A stretch of DNA of 64,000 bases from Gaiellasilicea sp963850995. GTDB lineage: Bacteria; Actinomycetota; Thermoleophilia; Gaiellales; Gaiellaceae. Below the pieces are notes generated by a model. That model saw nothing but the letters and a program-made list of their open reading frames with translations, did no database searches and was not told where the DNA came from. The stretch covers positions 372,001 to 436,000 of the forward strand of contig CAWKNQ010000004.1 of assembly GCA_963850995.1 (NCBI GenBank). Direction: 5' to 3'. Shown here piece by piece: positions 44,164 through 53,617 of the stretch. The position numbers were made by a program, and so were the translations under genes. How positions within the stretch are numbered: position 1 is the first letter of the stretch; each line of letters starts with the position of its first letter.

Positions 44164-44611
44164 TATGCGGACATCGTCCGGCTGTCGCTGGCCGACGTTG
44201 CTGCCGCGTCGCCGTTACTGCGCCCAAGCTTCGCGCTTGCGTGAACTCGCGGAAGCGGTCGCGGGCCGCGTCGTCGGGCCCGAGCTGCTCGTCGTCCCCG
44301 TAGCGCGGGTCGGCCGCGATCTCCTCCGCGACCGCCCGGACCTCGTGTGCGATCGCGGCGCGGTTTCCGGGGTCGCGAAGGAGCAGCTCGACCCAGGTCT
44401 CGGTGCCGTCGTACGGCGGTACGTCGTGGTCGACGAGCAGCTCGCCGAGCTTCACGCCGACGCGGATGTAGGCGAAGGTCCGGAACGCCAGGATGCGCCG
44501 CGGCGAGCCGACGAGGCGCTCGATCTCCGGGTCGTCGCCCTGGATCTGCGCGACGATGCTGCCGATCGGCTCGTCGACGAGCGGAAGCCAGATCTCCTCG
44601 TTGCTCGTCAT
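44163..44611 (-). CDS. Hypothetical protein in the TauE/SafE-M23 operon
   Basis: This soluble protein of about 148 residues begins MTSNEEIWLPLVDEPIGSIV, then IQGDDPEIERLVGSPRRILA, FRTFAYIRVGVKLGELLVDH and VRAVAEEIAADPRYGDDEQL, with FREFTQAR near the end. I do not recognise a family. The frame has no stop before the following gene, while a one-base shift near 44230 gives a stop at the M23 start (TAATG); an indel is therefore likely. The start overlaps the stop of the TauE/SafE gene (ATGA), so four genes are coupled. Confidence 0.6.
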
Positions 44612-44999
44612 GGCTCCGAAGGATACGGGGACGACTTCCGCGTGCGCCACGCCAGCTGGGCGGCGACGGCGAGCAGGAAGAGCGCGAACAGGCGGCGCAG
44701 CGTGTCCTCCGGCAGTGCGGTCGCGACCTGGACGCCGACGACGGCTCCGCCGATCGACGCGAGCCCCAACACGAGCGCCGTGCGCAGGCGAACGTTTCCG
44801 TAGCGCCGCTGCCGCCAGGTCCGGCGGCGACCGTCGGCAGGATCGCCAGCAGCGACGTCGCCTCGGCTTCGATCTGCGACAGGCCGAGGGCGACGAGCGT
44901 GGGCACGAACAGGATGCCGCCGCCGACGCCGAAGAAGCCGGCGAGCACGCCGGCGGCGAAGCCGAGCGAGATCGCGAGCACGATCGTGCCCGCGCTCAT
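44608..44999 (-). CDS. Half-length TauE/SafE (DUF81) permease, second of pair, frameshifted
   Basis: About 130 residues with four hydrophobic segments: TIVLAISLGFAAGVLAGFFG, VGGGILFVPTLVALGLSQIE, LGLASIGGAVVGVQVATALP and RLFALFLLAVAAQLAW. The FGVGGG..FVP motif is the signature of one TauE/SafE repeat; full permeases carry two such repeats in about 250 residues. A one-base deletion near 44815 splits the frame between LLAILPTVAAG and TWRQRRYGNVRL. The start overlaps the first half gene (ATGA). Transport of sulfite, sulfonates or other organic anions is typical of the family. Confidence 0.8.
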
Positions 45000-45346
45000 G
45001 AGAACAGCAGCCAGACGGCGATCGCCACGAGCAGGCCGGAGAAGGCGTAGCCGAGCACATGGGCCGAGACACGCTGCTGGACCGCCGTGCCGGCGACCGC
45101 TCCGGCGGCGGCGGGGAGCCCGACGAGCGCCGCGTGCGCGACGTCGACGTGGCCTTCGAAGGCGTAGAGGACGACGCCGGCGAGCGCCGTGATCCCGATC
45201 GCGGCAAGCGATGTCCCGGTCGCCACCTTCCCGTCGAACCCGAGCAGCATGATCAGGAGCGGCACGATCACGATTCCGCCGCCGACGCCGAAGAGGGTGC
45301 TGAAGAGACCGGCCACCAAACCGATCGCTATGAGCTTCAGCGGCAC
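44996..45346 (-). CDS. Half-length TauE/SafE (DUF81) permease, first of pair
   Basis: The 116-residue protein has four hydrophobic segments: LKLIAIGLVAGLFSTLFGVG, GGGIVIVPLLIMLLGFDG, TSLAAIGITALAGVVLYAF and VLGYAFSGLLVAIAVWLLFS. It carries one copy of the GVGGG.VIVP motif and then ends with a stop; the downstream half gene carries another. No frameshift is needed here, so the split appears real. The two products probably assemble as a heterodimer equal to a normal two-repeat permease. It heads a four-gene operon. Confidence 0.82.
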   Translation of the reverse strand: MPLKLIAIGLVAGLFSTLFGVGGGIVIVPLLIMLLGFDGKVATGTSLAAIGITALAGVVLYAFEGHVDVAHAALVGLPAAAGAVAGTAVQQRVSAHVLGYAFSGLLVAIAVWLLFS

Positions 45347-45352
45347 CGTTCG

Positions 45353-45358
45353 TATCCT
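45353..45358 (+). promoter_or_regulatory. Candidate leaderless -10 box (TATCCT) for otsB
   Basis: TATCCT ends 6 bases before the GTG of otsB, with no ribosome binding site between. The TauE/SafE gene starts 18 bases away on the other strand, so this is a compact divergent promoter region. Confidence 0.45.
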
Positions 45359-45364
45359 AGGGCG

Positions 45365-46081
45365 GTGGACGGCGACCGCCTGCTCGCGCGCCTCGCCGAG
45401 TCACCGGAGCGCGCGGCGATCCTGCTCGACGTCGACGGCGTGCTCGCGCCGATCGTCGACGTGCCGCACGAGGCGAAGGTGCCGGAGGAGACGCGGGCCG
45501 AGCTGCTCCGGCTGCACCGCCGCTACGCGCTCGTCGCCTGCATCAGCGGCCGCTCCGGCGCCGACGCCCGTCGCGTCGTGGGGCTCGACGAGCTCGTCTA
45601 CGTCGGCGAGCACGGGCTCGAGCTCGAGCCGGCGGCCGCTGCCTGGAGCGAGCGCCTCCAGCACTTCGCGGCGACTGTCGACTGGGAGGACGTCGAGCGC
45701 AAGCCCCTCACCGTGAGCTTCCACTACCGTCGCGCCGGGGACGAGGCCGAGGCACTGGCGCACCTGGAGGCGGTCGCCGCGCGGGCCCGCCACGAGGGCC
45801 TCGTCGCACGCTTCGGCCGAAAGGTGCTCGAGCTGCGACCGCCGCTCGGAGCGCACAAGGGGACGGCCGTCGCGCACCTGCTCGGCGAGCGAGGGCTCGA
45901 GCGCGCACTCTACGCCGGCGACGACACCACCGACCTCGATGCGTTCGCGGCCCTGGCCGGGCTCGAGCTCGGCATCCGGGTCGCCGTGGCGTCGACAGAA
46001 GGGCCGTCCGAGCTGCGCGAGGCCGCCGACATCGTGGTCGGCGGCCCCGCGGAGGTGCTGGAGTTGCTGAGGTTGCTCTAG
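45365..46081 (+). CDS. otsB: Trehalose-6-phosphate phosphatase
   Basis: The 238-residue HAD phosphatase has AAILLDVDGVLAPIVDVPHE with the nucleophile and acid Asp, LVACISGRSGADARRVVGLD, VYVGEHGLELEP, KPLTVSFHYRRAGDEAEA, and RKVLELRPPLGAHKGTAVAH, then YAGDDTTDLDAFAALAGLEL with the metal-binding Asp pair. The first Asp-x-Asp is DVDGVL, where most OtsB have DYDGTL; the fold is otherwise intact. It makes trehalose as a stress protectant. otsA is not in the window. It converges on the MFS gene with a 4-base overlap. Confidence 0.92.
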   Translation: MDGDRLLARLAESPERAAILLDVDGVLAPIVDVPHEAKVPEETRAELLRLHRRYALVACISGRSGADARRVVGLDELVYVGEHGLELEPAAAAWSERLQHFAATVDWEDVERKPLTVSFHYRRAGDEAEALAHLEAVAARARHEGLVARFGRKVLELRPPLGAHKGTAVAHLLGERGLERALYAGDDTTDLDAFAALAGLELGIRVAVASTEGPSELREAADIVVGGPAEVLELLRLL

Positions 46082-47507
46082 GCGGCTTCGAGCGCCGGCT
46101 CGGGCACCGACTCGACCTCCTCCTGGCGGATCAGCACCAGCGAGGCGATCACGCCGACGATCGCGATCGCAGCGCCGACCCAGAAGGCCAGCTGGAAGCC
46201 GGACGTCATCGCGTCCGGCACCGCCGTCCCCGAGGCAACCTCGTTCTCCGTTCGCGTGATCGCAACCGTGGAGAGGAGCGCGATCCCGACCGCGCCGCCG
46301 ATCTGCTGCGACGTGTTGATCAGCCCCGAGGCGATCCCCGCCTCGGACCGGTTCACGCCCGCGAGCGCGGCGATCGAGATCGGCACGAAGCAGAACGCCA
46401 GTCCGACCGCGATGAGCAGGAACCCGGGCAGCAGGTTCGTCCAGTACGAGCCGTCGACGGGCACCTGCGTGAACAGGAGCATGCCGACCGCGAGGAGAGC
46501 CATGCCGCCCGCGATCAGCGGTCGCACGCCGACGCGGTTGACGAGCATGGCGGCGACGTTCGCCCAGATGATCGACGTGCCCGCCACCGCCAGGTACGCG
46601 ACACCCGTCTTCATGGCCGAGTAGCCGAGCACCTGCTGCATGTACAGCGTCAGCATCAGGAACATCGAGAACAGGGCCGTCCCGAGGATGAACCCGGCGA
46701 CGTTCGCGCCGAGGACCGTCTTCGTGCGGAGGATCCCGAACCGCATCAGCGGCTCGTCCACGCGCTTCTCCCAGCCGACGAAGCCGAGCAGCAGCGCCGC
46801 CGACGCGGCGAAGACGCCGATCGTGCGTCCAGAGCTCCAGCCCCAGTCGCGCCCCTGCGTCATGCCGAGCACGAGCCCGGTCAGGCCTGCGGTGACGAGC
46901 ACCGCCCCGGCGCATCGAAGGTCTTGACGTGCGTGTCACGGCTCTCGCGGAGCAGCAGCGGCGCGAGCGCGAAGGCGACGAGGCCGACCGGGATGTTGAC
47001 GAAGAAGATCCACTCCCAGGAGAGTGCGTCGGTGAGCACGCCGCCGAGAAGGACGCCGGCCGCGGCGCCGAAGCCGCCGACCGCGCCCCAGACGCCGAGG
47101 GCGATGTTCCGCTCCCGGCCTTCGGCGAAGGTCGTCATCAGGATCGCGAGCGCGGCCGGCGAGATCGTCGCCGCGCCGAGGCCCTGAATCGCGCGGGCGC
47201 CGATCAGCGACGCTTCCGACCACGCGAGCCCGCAGAGGAGCGAGCCGATCGTGAAGAGGATCAGGCCGGCCATGAAGATACGCCGACGACCGAGGATGTC
47301 GGCGGTGCGGCCGCCGAGCAGCAGGAAGCCTCCGAACACGAGTGCGTAGGCCGAGATCACCCACTGCAGATTGGCCTGCGAGAATCCGAGATCGGTCTGG
47401 ATCGAGGGAAGAGCAACGTTCACGATCGCGATGTCGAGCACGACCATGAACTGGACGGCACCCAGAAGCGCCAGTCCGAACCACTTCAGTCGGGGGGACG
47501 TCACCAT
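46078..47507 (-). CDS. MFS multidrug transporter (DHA2/EmrB-QacA type), one frameshift
   Basis: After removal of one indel the protein has about 476 residues and 14 predicted helices. Marks are LAIVNVALPSIQ-like DIAIVNVALPSIQTDLGFSQ (motif D1), WVISAYALVFGGFLLLGGRT, ADILGRRRIFMAGLILFTIG (motif A), ARAIQGLGAATISPAALAIL and GVWGAVGGFGAAAGVLLGG (motif C). The frame breaks near 46910 where GGGGG appears as GGGG; the join gives KTFDAPGAVLVTAGLTGL. It probably exports drugs or other small lipophilic compounds by proton antiport. It is divergent from an HxlR regulator with a shared operator-like inverted repeat between them. Confidence 0.9.
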
Positions 47508-47531
47508 TGTTGCGCTGTCCTTTCGGCAGGG

Positions 47532-47572
47532 TATACTTGCTTTGTTGAACGACATGCTTTCAAAAAGCAAGT
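47532..47572. promoter_or_regulatory. Divergent promoter/operator between the MFS pump and the HxlR regulator
   Basis: A long inverted repeat, ACTTGCTTT (from 47535) and AAAGCAAGT (to 47572), with inner TTGAA/TTCAA arms, lies in an AT-rich island of the 116-base intergenic gap. TATACT at 47532-47537 matches a -10 box reading toward the regulator and overlaps the left arm, so a bound repressor would block it. HxlR proteins bind such palindromes, which suggests autoregulation and control of the pump. Confidence 0.65.
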
Positions 47573-47623
47573 CATCCCAGAGGACGATATTCGCGTGATC
47601 GGCCTCGTCCACGAGGACGACAG

Positions 47624-48247
47624 ATGAAACGGTACGACCGTCAGTACTGCCCGATTGCCCGCTCGCTCGAGCTCGTCGGGGAGCGTTGGACGCTGCTCGT
47701 CGTGCGCGAGCTGATGCACGGGCCGAGGCGCTATACCGACCTCGCCGACGGTCTTCCCCGGATCGGCAGCAACGTCCTCGCCGCGCGCCTGAAGGAGCTC
47801 GAGGCAGGAGGCGTCGTCGAGAAGCGTAAGCTCCCGCCTCCGTTCGCCTCGACGGTGTACGAGCTGACACCTCTCGGCCGGTCGCTGCGGCCCGTGCTGC
47901 ACGAGCTCGCCCGCTTCGGCGCGCGCCTTCTGGGACCGCCGCCGCTCGACGCGCTCGAGGACGGCTGGCTCGTCGATGCGCTCGATCTCGCCCTGTCACC
48001 GGTCTCCCCGCGCGGCGCGATCGCCTTCCGCATCGGCGCCGAGGAGGCGACGCTGATCGACGGCGTCGCGACGGAGGGCATCGTCGAGGCGCCGGGCGTT
48101 CTCGTCGAGGGCGACGCGGTCGGCTTCTACCACCTCGTCGTGGACAGGAACGCGGACGGCGTCCGGATCGAGGGCGACCGCGAGCTGCTCGAGCAGCTGC
48201 TCGACGGCTTCGCGCCTAGGTCTGAACCCGAGCCGCTTCCCGCCTGA
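47624..48247 (+). CDS. HxlR-family transcriptional regulator with C-terminal ligand-like domain
   Basis: Residues 1-100 are a winged helix of the HxlR family: RQYCPIARSLELVGERWTLL with the conserved Cys, VVRELMHGPRRYTDLADGLP, GSNVLAARLKELEAGGVVEK and STVYELTPLGRSLRPVLHEL. Residues 120-205 form a second domain with FRIGAEEATLIDGVATEGIV and FYHLVVDRNADGVRIEGDRE, reminiscent of SCP2-like sterol-carrier domains that follow some HxlR proteins. The Cys may sense electrophiles or oxidants, the second domain a ligand. It is divergent from the MFS pump. GAGGAC stands a few bases before the ATG. The 3' end overlaps the decarboxylase by 32 bases, tail to tail. Confidence 0.88.
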   Translation: MKRYDRQYCPIARSLELVGERWTLLVVRELMHGPRRYTDLADGLPRIGSNVLAARLKELEAGGVVEKRKLPPPFASTVYELTPLGRSLRPVLHELARFGARLLGPPPLDALEDGWLVDALDLALSPVSPRGAIAFRIGAEEATLIDGVATEGIVEAPGVLVEGDAVGFYHLVVDRNADGVRIEGDRELLEQLLDGFAPRSEPEPLPA

Positions 48248-49526
48248 GCACGTCCCACGCGAGACGCACGTCGTCCTCGGTCGTGCGCGCGTTCCCGACC
48301 GCGAGCCGGAGGACGTAGCGGCCGTCGAGCTTCGTGTGCGAGATGAAGATCTCGCCGCTCGCGTTCACGCGCTCGAGCAGCGCCTCGTTCGCCTCGTCCG
48401 AGCCCTCGTGGCGGAAGCAGACGAGCGAGAACGGCCGCGGTGCCACGACCTCCCAGCCGGGCTCGTCCCGGACGAGATCTTCGAAGAGCGCCGCCAGGCG
48501 AATCGCCTCGCGAATCCTGTCCTGCACACCCTCGCGGCCGTAGCAGCGCAACACCGTCCAGAGCTTGAGCGCCCGGAACTGTCTCCCGAGCGCGGAGCTG
48601 TACTCGGACAGGCTGGCCACGTCCTCGCTGACGCGCAGGAACTCGGGCACGAGGCTGAAGACGGCGCGCAGGTCGTCGGGTCGCCGCGTCCAGAACGCCG
48701 AGCAGCCCATCGGCGTGAGCAGCCACTTGTGTGGGTTGACGACGACCGAGTCGGCGCGCTCCCAGCCGGCGAACGCGTCCCGGAGCTCCGGGCAGACGGC
48801 CGCCGAGCCGGCGTACGCGGCGTCGACGTGCAGCCAGACGCCGTCACGCTCGCACGCGTCCGCGATCGCAGGGACTGGATCGATCGAGCTCGTCGACGTC
48901 GTCCCGATCGTCGCGACGACTGCACATGCACCGGCGAGGTCGAGCGCGTCCGGACGCAGCCGGAAGGCGGCGTCGACCGGGATCGCGCGCGGCTCGAGCT
49001 CGAGCAGGCGGCAGGCCTTCTCCACCGACGAGTGTGCGTGCTCGGAGCAGACGACCACGCGCGCTCCTGGCTTGGCCTGCCGCGCCGCCGCGAGCGCCGT
49101 CATCGTCCCGGTCGAGGCGGTGTCCTCGAGGTGGCCGTGCAGGCCGTCGGGGAGCCCGAGCAGCTGCGCGAGCCAGTCGAGCGTGAGCTCCTCGAGCTCC
49201 TGCAGTGCGGGTGAGGTGCGCCAGAGGATCCCGACCTGGTTCAGACCGGCCGCGAGCAGCTCGGCGAGGATCCCGGGCTCGGAGCCGGTGTTCGCGAAGT
49301 AGGCGAAGAAGCGCGGGCTCTGCCAGTGCGTCGCCGCCGGCAGCAGCAGCTCGTCGAGGTCGCGGAGCACGTCGGCGAACGGCTCCGGCCGGTCCGGCGG
49401 CGCCTTCGGCAGCCGGGCCCGGAGCTCGCCCGGCTCGACCTGGGCCAGCACGGGCAGCTCGCGCAGGCGCTCGAGATAGGCCGCGACCCAGTCGAGCGAC
49501 GCGGCGCCGTCCTCGCGGAAGCTCAC
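48216..49526 (-). CDS. Pyridoxal-phosphate decarboxylase (group II, aromatic amino acid type)
   Basis: The 436-residue enzyme has THWQSPRFFAYFANTGSEPG, QVGILWRTSPALQELEELTL, DTASTGTMTALAAARQAKPG and ARVVVCSEHAHSSVEKACRL, with the His that stacks on PLP. It also has IGTTSTSSIDPVPAIADACE, WLHVDAAYAGSAAVCPELRD with the PLP-binding Asp, and VVNPHKWLLTPMGCSAFWTR with the Schiff-base Lys. The ALKLW block is present. Relatives decarboxylate DOPA, tryptophan, tyrosine or phenylacetaldehyde precursors; the substrate is not resolved. The start is GTG within the polX stop codon (GTGA), so the two are coupled although unrelated in function. Confidence 0.92.
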   Translation of the reverse strand: MSFREDGAASLDWVAAYLERLRELPVLAQVEPGELRARLPKAPPDRPEPFADVLRDLDELLLPAATHWQSPRFFAYFANTGSEPGILAELLAAGLNQVGILWRTSPALQELEELTLDWLAQLLGLPDGLHGHLEDTASTGTMTALAAARQAKPGARVVVCSEHAHSSVEKACRLLELEPRAIPVDAAFRLRPDALDLAGACAVVATIGTTSTSSIDPVPAIADACERDGVWLHVDAAYAGSAAVCPELRDAFAGWERADSVVVNPHKWLLTPMGCSAFWTRRPDDLRAVFSLVPEFLRVSEDVASLSEYSSALGRQFRALKLWTVLRCYGREGVQDRIREAIRLAALFEDLVRDEPGWEVVAPRPFSLVCFRHEGSDEANEALLERVNASGEIFISHTKLDGRYVLRLAVGNARTTEDDVRLAWDVLRREAARVQT

Positions 49527-51229
49527 TTGCGGAGCTTTTCGATCGCCTTCCACGGACGGGTGTTCACGATCTGGTCCGCCGTCAGCCAGGCGCGCCGCGC
49601 CTGCGCGACGCCGAGGTCGACGTAGCGCAGCGCGTTCGCCGAGTGCCCGTCGCTCGAGATCACGAGCCGAAGCCCTGCCTCGCCGGCGAGCCGGGCGTTC
49701 GCGTCACGCAGGTCGAGCCGGTCGGGCTGCGAGTTGATCTCGAGGAACGTCCCGGTCTCGAGCGCGGCCTCGACCACCTTCTCGACCTCGATCGCGGACG
49801 GGTTGCGGACGCCGATGCGCCGGCTCGTCAGATGGCCGATGCAGTCGACGTGCGGGCTCTGCATGGCCTCGAGGACGCGGCCGGTCGGGTCCTTGTCGAA
49901 GCTCGCGTGGACCGACGCCATCACCCAGTCGAGCGGCGCGAGCAGCTCCTCGGCGAAGTCGATCTCGCCGGTGGCGCGGATGTTCACCTCGATCCCCTTC
50001 AGGATCCGGAACGGCGCGAGGCGCTCGTTGAGCGCGTCGATCTCCTCCCACTGCCGCTCGAGGCGCCCGTCGCGCAGGCGGTGCGAGTGGTCGCAGATCG
50101 CGAGGTACTCGTGCCCGAGCGATTGGGCCATGACCGCCATCTGCTCGATCGTCGCCTTGCCGTCCGACCAGGTCGAGTGGCAGTGCAGGTCGCCCCGGAG
50201 GTCGGACCGCTCGACGAGCTCCGGTAGCTCGTCCTTTCGCGCCGCCGCCAGCTCGCCGCCGTTCTCGCGCAGCTCCGGCGGGATGTACGCATAGCCGAGG
50301 TGGGCGTAGAGCTCCTCCTCGTCGGCCGCCGTGAACTCCTCGCCCGTCTCCGTGTTCGTGACCGAGTACTCCGAGACGGAGAGCCCGCGGCGGACGGCCT
50401 CCTCGCGCAGCGCGACGTTGTGCTCCTTCGAGCCGGTGAAGTGCTGGAGCAGGTTGCCGTACGACTCCGGCGGCACGACGCGCAGGTCGAGTCGGAGCCC
50501 CTTGGCGGTGATCACCGTCGCCTTCGTGTCGCCTTTCGCGACGATGCTCGCGACGTCGTCGCGTGTCGTGAAGTGCTCGATCAGCGCCGGGGGGTCGGTC
50601 GAGGTCGCGATCACGTCGAGGTCGCGGAACGTCTCGCGGCGGCGTCGCGCGGATCCCGCCTCGGAGACCTTCACCGCGGCCGGGTGCGCACGCAGCTCCT
50701 CGACCAGCTCGAGCAGGAACGGGAGCCCGTCGCCGAGCAAGCGCCTCGAGTCGCGCGGGTCCTTCGGCTCCTCCGCGAGCGCCTTGAGGATCTTCTCCTC
50801 GCTCTTCGCACCGAGGCCGGCGAGCGAGCGGAGCTGCTCCTGCTCGGCCGCTTCCTTCAACCCGGTGAGGGTCGTCACGCCGAGCTCCTTCCAGATCCGG
50901 CGCGCGGTCTTCGGCCCCAGGCCGGGCAGGCGCATGAACTTGACGACCTCCTCCGGCACGAGCGCCTTCCGCTTCGTCAACGCCTCCATCTCGCCCAGCT
51001 CGACGACCTGGACGATCTTGTCCTCGATCGTCTTGCCGATCCCGGAGAGGCTCTTCGCCTTCCCCTCGAGCGCGAGCTGCGCGACCGGACCGCCGGTCTC
51101 TCGGATCCGCGTCGCGGCGCGGCGGTAGGCGAGGACGCGGAAGGAGTCCTCCCCCTCGAGCTCGCTCAGGTCGGCCAGCAGCTCGAGCTGGTCGGCGAGC
51201 TCGTCGTTCCTCGGCAGGGTCGCAGCCAC
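49523..51229 (-). CDS. polX: DNA polymerase X with PHP nuclease domain
   Basis: The 568-residue repair enzyme has DELADQLELLADLSELEGED and FRVLAYRRAATRIRE (8-kDa lyase-like domain), KSLSGIGKTIEDKIVQVVE and MRLPGLGPKTARRIWKELGV (HhH motifs), and SARRRRETFRDLDVIATS with catalytic Asp pair. The C-terminal PHP domain has GDLHCHSTWSDGKATIEQMA, YLAICDHSHRLRDGRLER, KGIEVNIRATGEIDFAEELL and VISSDGHSANALRYVDLGVA. The metal-binding residues of the 3'-5' exonuclease are therefore present. The GTG at 51229 was chosen to leave a 19-base gap to the divergent glycosyltransferase gene. It works in gap filling during base excision repair or in end joining. Confidence 0.95.
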   Translation of the reverse strand: MAATLPRNDELADQLELLADLSELEGEDSFRVLAYRRAATRIRETGGPVAQLALEGKAKSLSGIGKTIEDKIVQVVELGEMEALTKRKALVPEEVVKFMRLPGLGPKTARRIWKELGVTTLTGLKEAAEQEQLRSLAGLGAKSEEKILKALAEEPKDPRDSRRLLGDGLPFLLELVEELRAHPAAVKVSEAGSARRRRETFRDLDVIATSTDPPALIEHFTTRDDVASIVAKGDTKATVITAKGLRLDLRVVPPESYGNLLQHFTGSKEHNVALREEAVRRGLSVSEYSVTNTETGEEFTAADEEELYAHLGYAYIPPELRENGGELAAARKDELPELVERSDLRGDLHCHSTWSDGKATIEQMAVMAQSLGHEYLAICDHSHRLRDGRLERQWEEIDALNERLAPFRILKGIEVNIRATGEIDFAEELLAPLDWVMASVHASFDKDPTGRVLEAMQSPHVDCIGHLTSRRIGVRNPSAIEVEKVVEAALETGTFLEINSQPDRLDLRDANARLAGEAGLRLVISSDGHSANALRYVDLGVAQARRAWLTADQIVNTRPWKAIEKLRK

Positions 51230-51248
51230 TTGTCGCGATGATACGGAG

Positions 51249-51961
<713 letters not shown>

Positions 51962-51965
<4 letters not shown>

Positions 51966-52280
51966 GAGAGGTCACCGACGGGAGCTTCGACGAGGTGGTG
52001 CTCCGCGCGGAGGGTCCGGTCGTCGTCGACTTCTGGGCTCCGTGGTGCAAGCCGTGCGATGCGATCGAGCCGGTGCTGGAGGCGATCGCCGGCCGAGCAC
52101 GGGCTCGGGCTCGTGCGGCTGAACATCGACGAGCACCTCGGCGTGCCCTCTCGCTACAGCGTCCTCTCGCTGCCGACGGTGATCCTGTTCGAGCACGGCG
52201 AGCCACGCTCGACGGTGATCGGCGCCCGGAAGCGCGCCCACTACGAGCGCGAGTGGGCGCCCTGGCTCAGCGCGACCTGA
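51962..52280 (+). CDS. Thioredoxin, one frameshift
   Basis: After removal of an extra G near 52095 the protein has 105 residues. It starts VREVTDGSFDEVVLRAEGPV, has VVDFWAPWCKPCDAIEPVLE with the redox WCKPC (usual WCGPC), NIDEHLGVPSRYSVLSLPTV with the cis-Pro, ILFEHGEPRSTVIGARKR and ends YEREWAPWLSAT. The Lys in the active site changes the redox potential in model proteins and may do so here. It is coupled to the glycosyltransferase and converges on thiL with a 14-base overlap. Confidence 0.9.
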
Positions 52281-53082
52281 AGTGCTCCCAGCCCGGGAGG
52301 TCGTAGGGCTCGCCGCCGTGCAACAGGAGGACGCCCTCACCCGGCTCGCACCTGCCGATCACCGGGAAGCCGAGCGGGTCTCGCGTCGCGGCGAGGAGCT
52401 CGAAGTCCTCGCCGAAGCCGAGGTCGTCCAGCTCGCCCGCGAGCGGGATCGCGTCGAGGTCGACCACGACCCTGCAGCCGGACCGGCGCGCAAGGTGGCC
52501 CGCGTCCACCGCGATCCCGTCCGAGACGTCGAGCATCGCGTTCGCGACCCCGCCGAGTCGGAGGCCCTCCTCCGTGCGGATCGGCGGGCGGGCGAACCGC
52601 TCTTCGCGAAACGCCTTCCCGGCCGCGCCGAGCGGGCCGGTGACGACGAGCTGGTCGCCGGGCCTCGCGCCCGCGCGGCCCGGTACGCGCCGGGCGTGGC
52701 CGAGAGCCGTCACGGAGACGTGGACGCGGTCCGCGCTCGTGGTGTCGCCGCCCCGGACGGGCACCTCCGCCTCCGCGAGACCCTCGTAGAGCTCGACGAC
52801 ACTGTCCAGCTCGACGTCTCCGGGCACCGCGAGCGTGACGAAGAGGGCTTCGGGGCTGGCGGCCGACGCCGAGAGGTCGCTGATGTTGACCGCGGCGGCC
52901 CGGAAGCCGAGCTCGCGCCAGGGCAGCCGGTCGAGCCGGAAGTGCACGTCCTCGACCAGCGCGTCCTGGGTGACGACGAGGCCGCCCTCCAGCTGAGCCG
53001 CGTCGTGCTCGACGCCGACGATCAGCCCGCGCTCCTCGAGCTCGCGTAGAACCCCGAGCTCGCCGACGTCAGAGAGCCGCAT
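52267..53082 (-). CDS. thiL: Thiamine-monophosphate kinase
   Basis: ThiL makes thiamine diphosphate from thiamine phosphate. The 271 residues are shorter than usual (about 320) but hold LEGGLVVTQDALVEDVHFRL, the GFRAAAVNISDLSASAASPE block, VRGGDTTSADRVHVSVTALG, PGDQLVVTGPLGAAGKAFRE and NAMLDVSDGIAVDAGHLARR, with GFGEDFELLAA at the end. The Gly-Asp-Asp start motif is changed to EHDAAQ. The gene overlaps thiE by 14 bases and closes the thi operon. Confidence 0.93.
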   Translation of the reverse strand: MRLSDVGELGVLRELEERGLIVGVEHDAAQLEGGLVVTQDALVEDVHFRLDRLPWRELGFRAAAVNISDLSASAASPEALFVTLAVPGDVELDSVVELYEGLAEAEVPVRGGDTTSADRVHVSVTALGHARRVPGRAGARPGDQLVVTGPLGAAGKAFREERFARPPIRTEEGLRLGGVANAMLDVSDGIAVDAGHLARRSGCRVVVDLDAIPLAGELDDLGFGEDFELLAATRDPLGFPVIGRCEPGEGVLLLHGGEPYDLPGWEHFRSR

Positions 53083-53617
53083 CGACGGCCGCCCGCAGAG
53101 CCTCGATCTCCGCGACGGCGCGGATCACGGCCACTCCTGCCGCGCCGGCACCGATGCACTCGGCCGCGTTCGAGGCGTCGATCCCGCCGATCGCGACGAC
53201 CGGCAGCGAGGTCGAGAGGCAGACGTCGCGCAGCCCGTCGACCCCGATCGGCGCCGCGGCGTCCGGCTTCGACGGCGTCTCCCAGACCGGGCCGGCGCCG
53301 AGGTACGTGGCCCCCGAGAACTCCGCCACCGCGGCCTCGCGACGCTTCGTCACAGAGATCCCGAGAGGTATGCCTGCCTCTCGCGCCCGCTCGATCCCCG
53401 GATCCGCCTGGCCGAGATGGACGCCGCAGCCCAACGCGATCGCGGCCTCCACGTCGTCGTTGACGACGAGCTCCGCGTCGAGGTCCGCCAGCGACCGGCC
53501 GAGCGCGACGACCTCTGCGGTCGGGGCGCCCTTGAGCCGCAACTGCACGACGGTCGCCCCGCCGGCCGCCGCCCGGCGTGCGGTTTCCGCGTCGGACACG
53601 AGCGCGTGGACTCTCAC
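53069..53617 (-). CDS. thiE: Thiamine-phosphate synthase
   Basis: ThiE joins the pyrimidine and thiazole halves of thiamine. The TIM barrel of 182 residues has ATVVQLRLKGAPTAEVVALG, ELVVNDDVEAAIALGCGVHL with Asp residues for pyrophosphate metal, HLGQADPGIERAREAGIPLG, TYLGAGPVWETPSKPDAAAP and VVAIGGIDASNAAECIGAGA. The N-terminus is short and begins VRVHALVSDAETARRAA. The GTG start lies in the thiM stop codon (GTGA). Confidence 0.94.
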   Translation of the reverse strand: MRVHALVSDAETARRAAAGGATVVQLRLKGAPTAEVVALGRSLADLDAELVVNDDVEAAIALGCGVHLGQADPGIERAREAGIPLGISVTKRREAAVAEFSGATYLGAGPVWETPSKPDAAAPIGVDGLRDVCLSTSLPVVAIGGIDASNAAECIGAGAAGVAVIRAVAEIEALRAAVDAAL

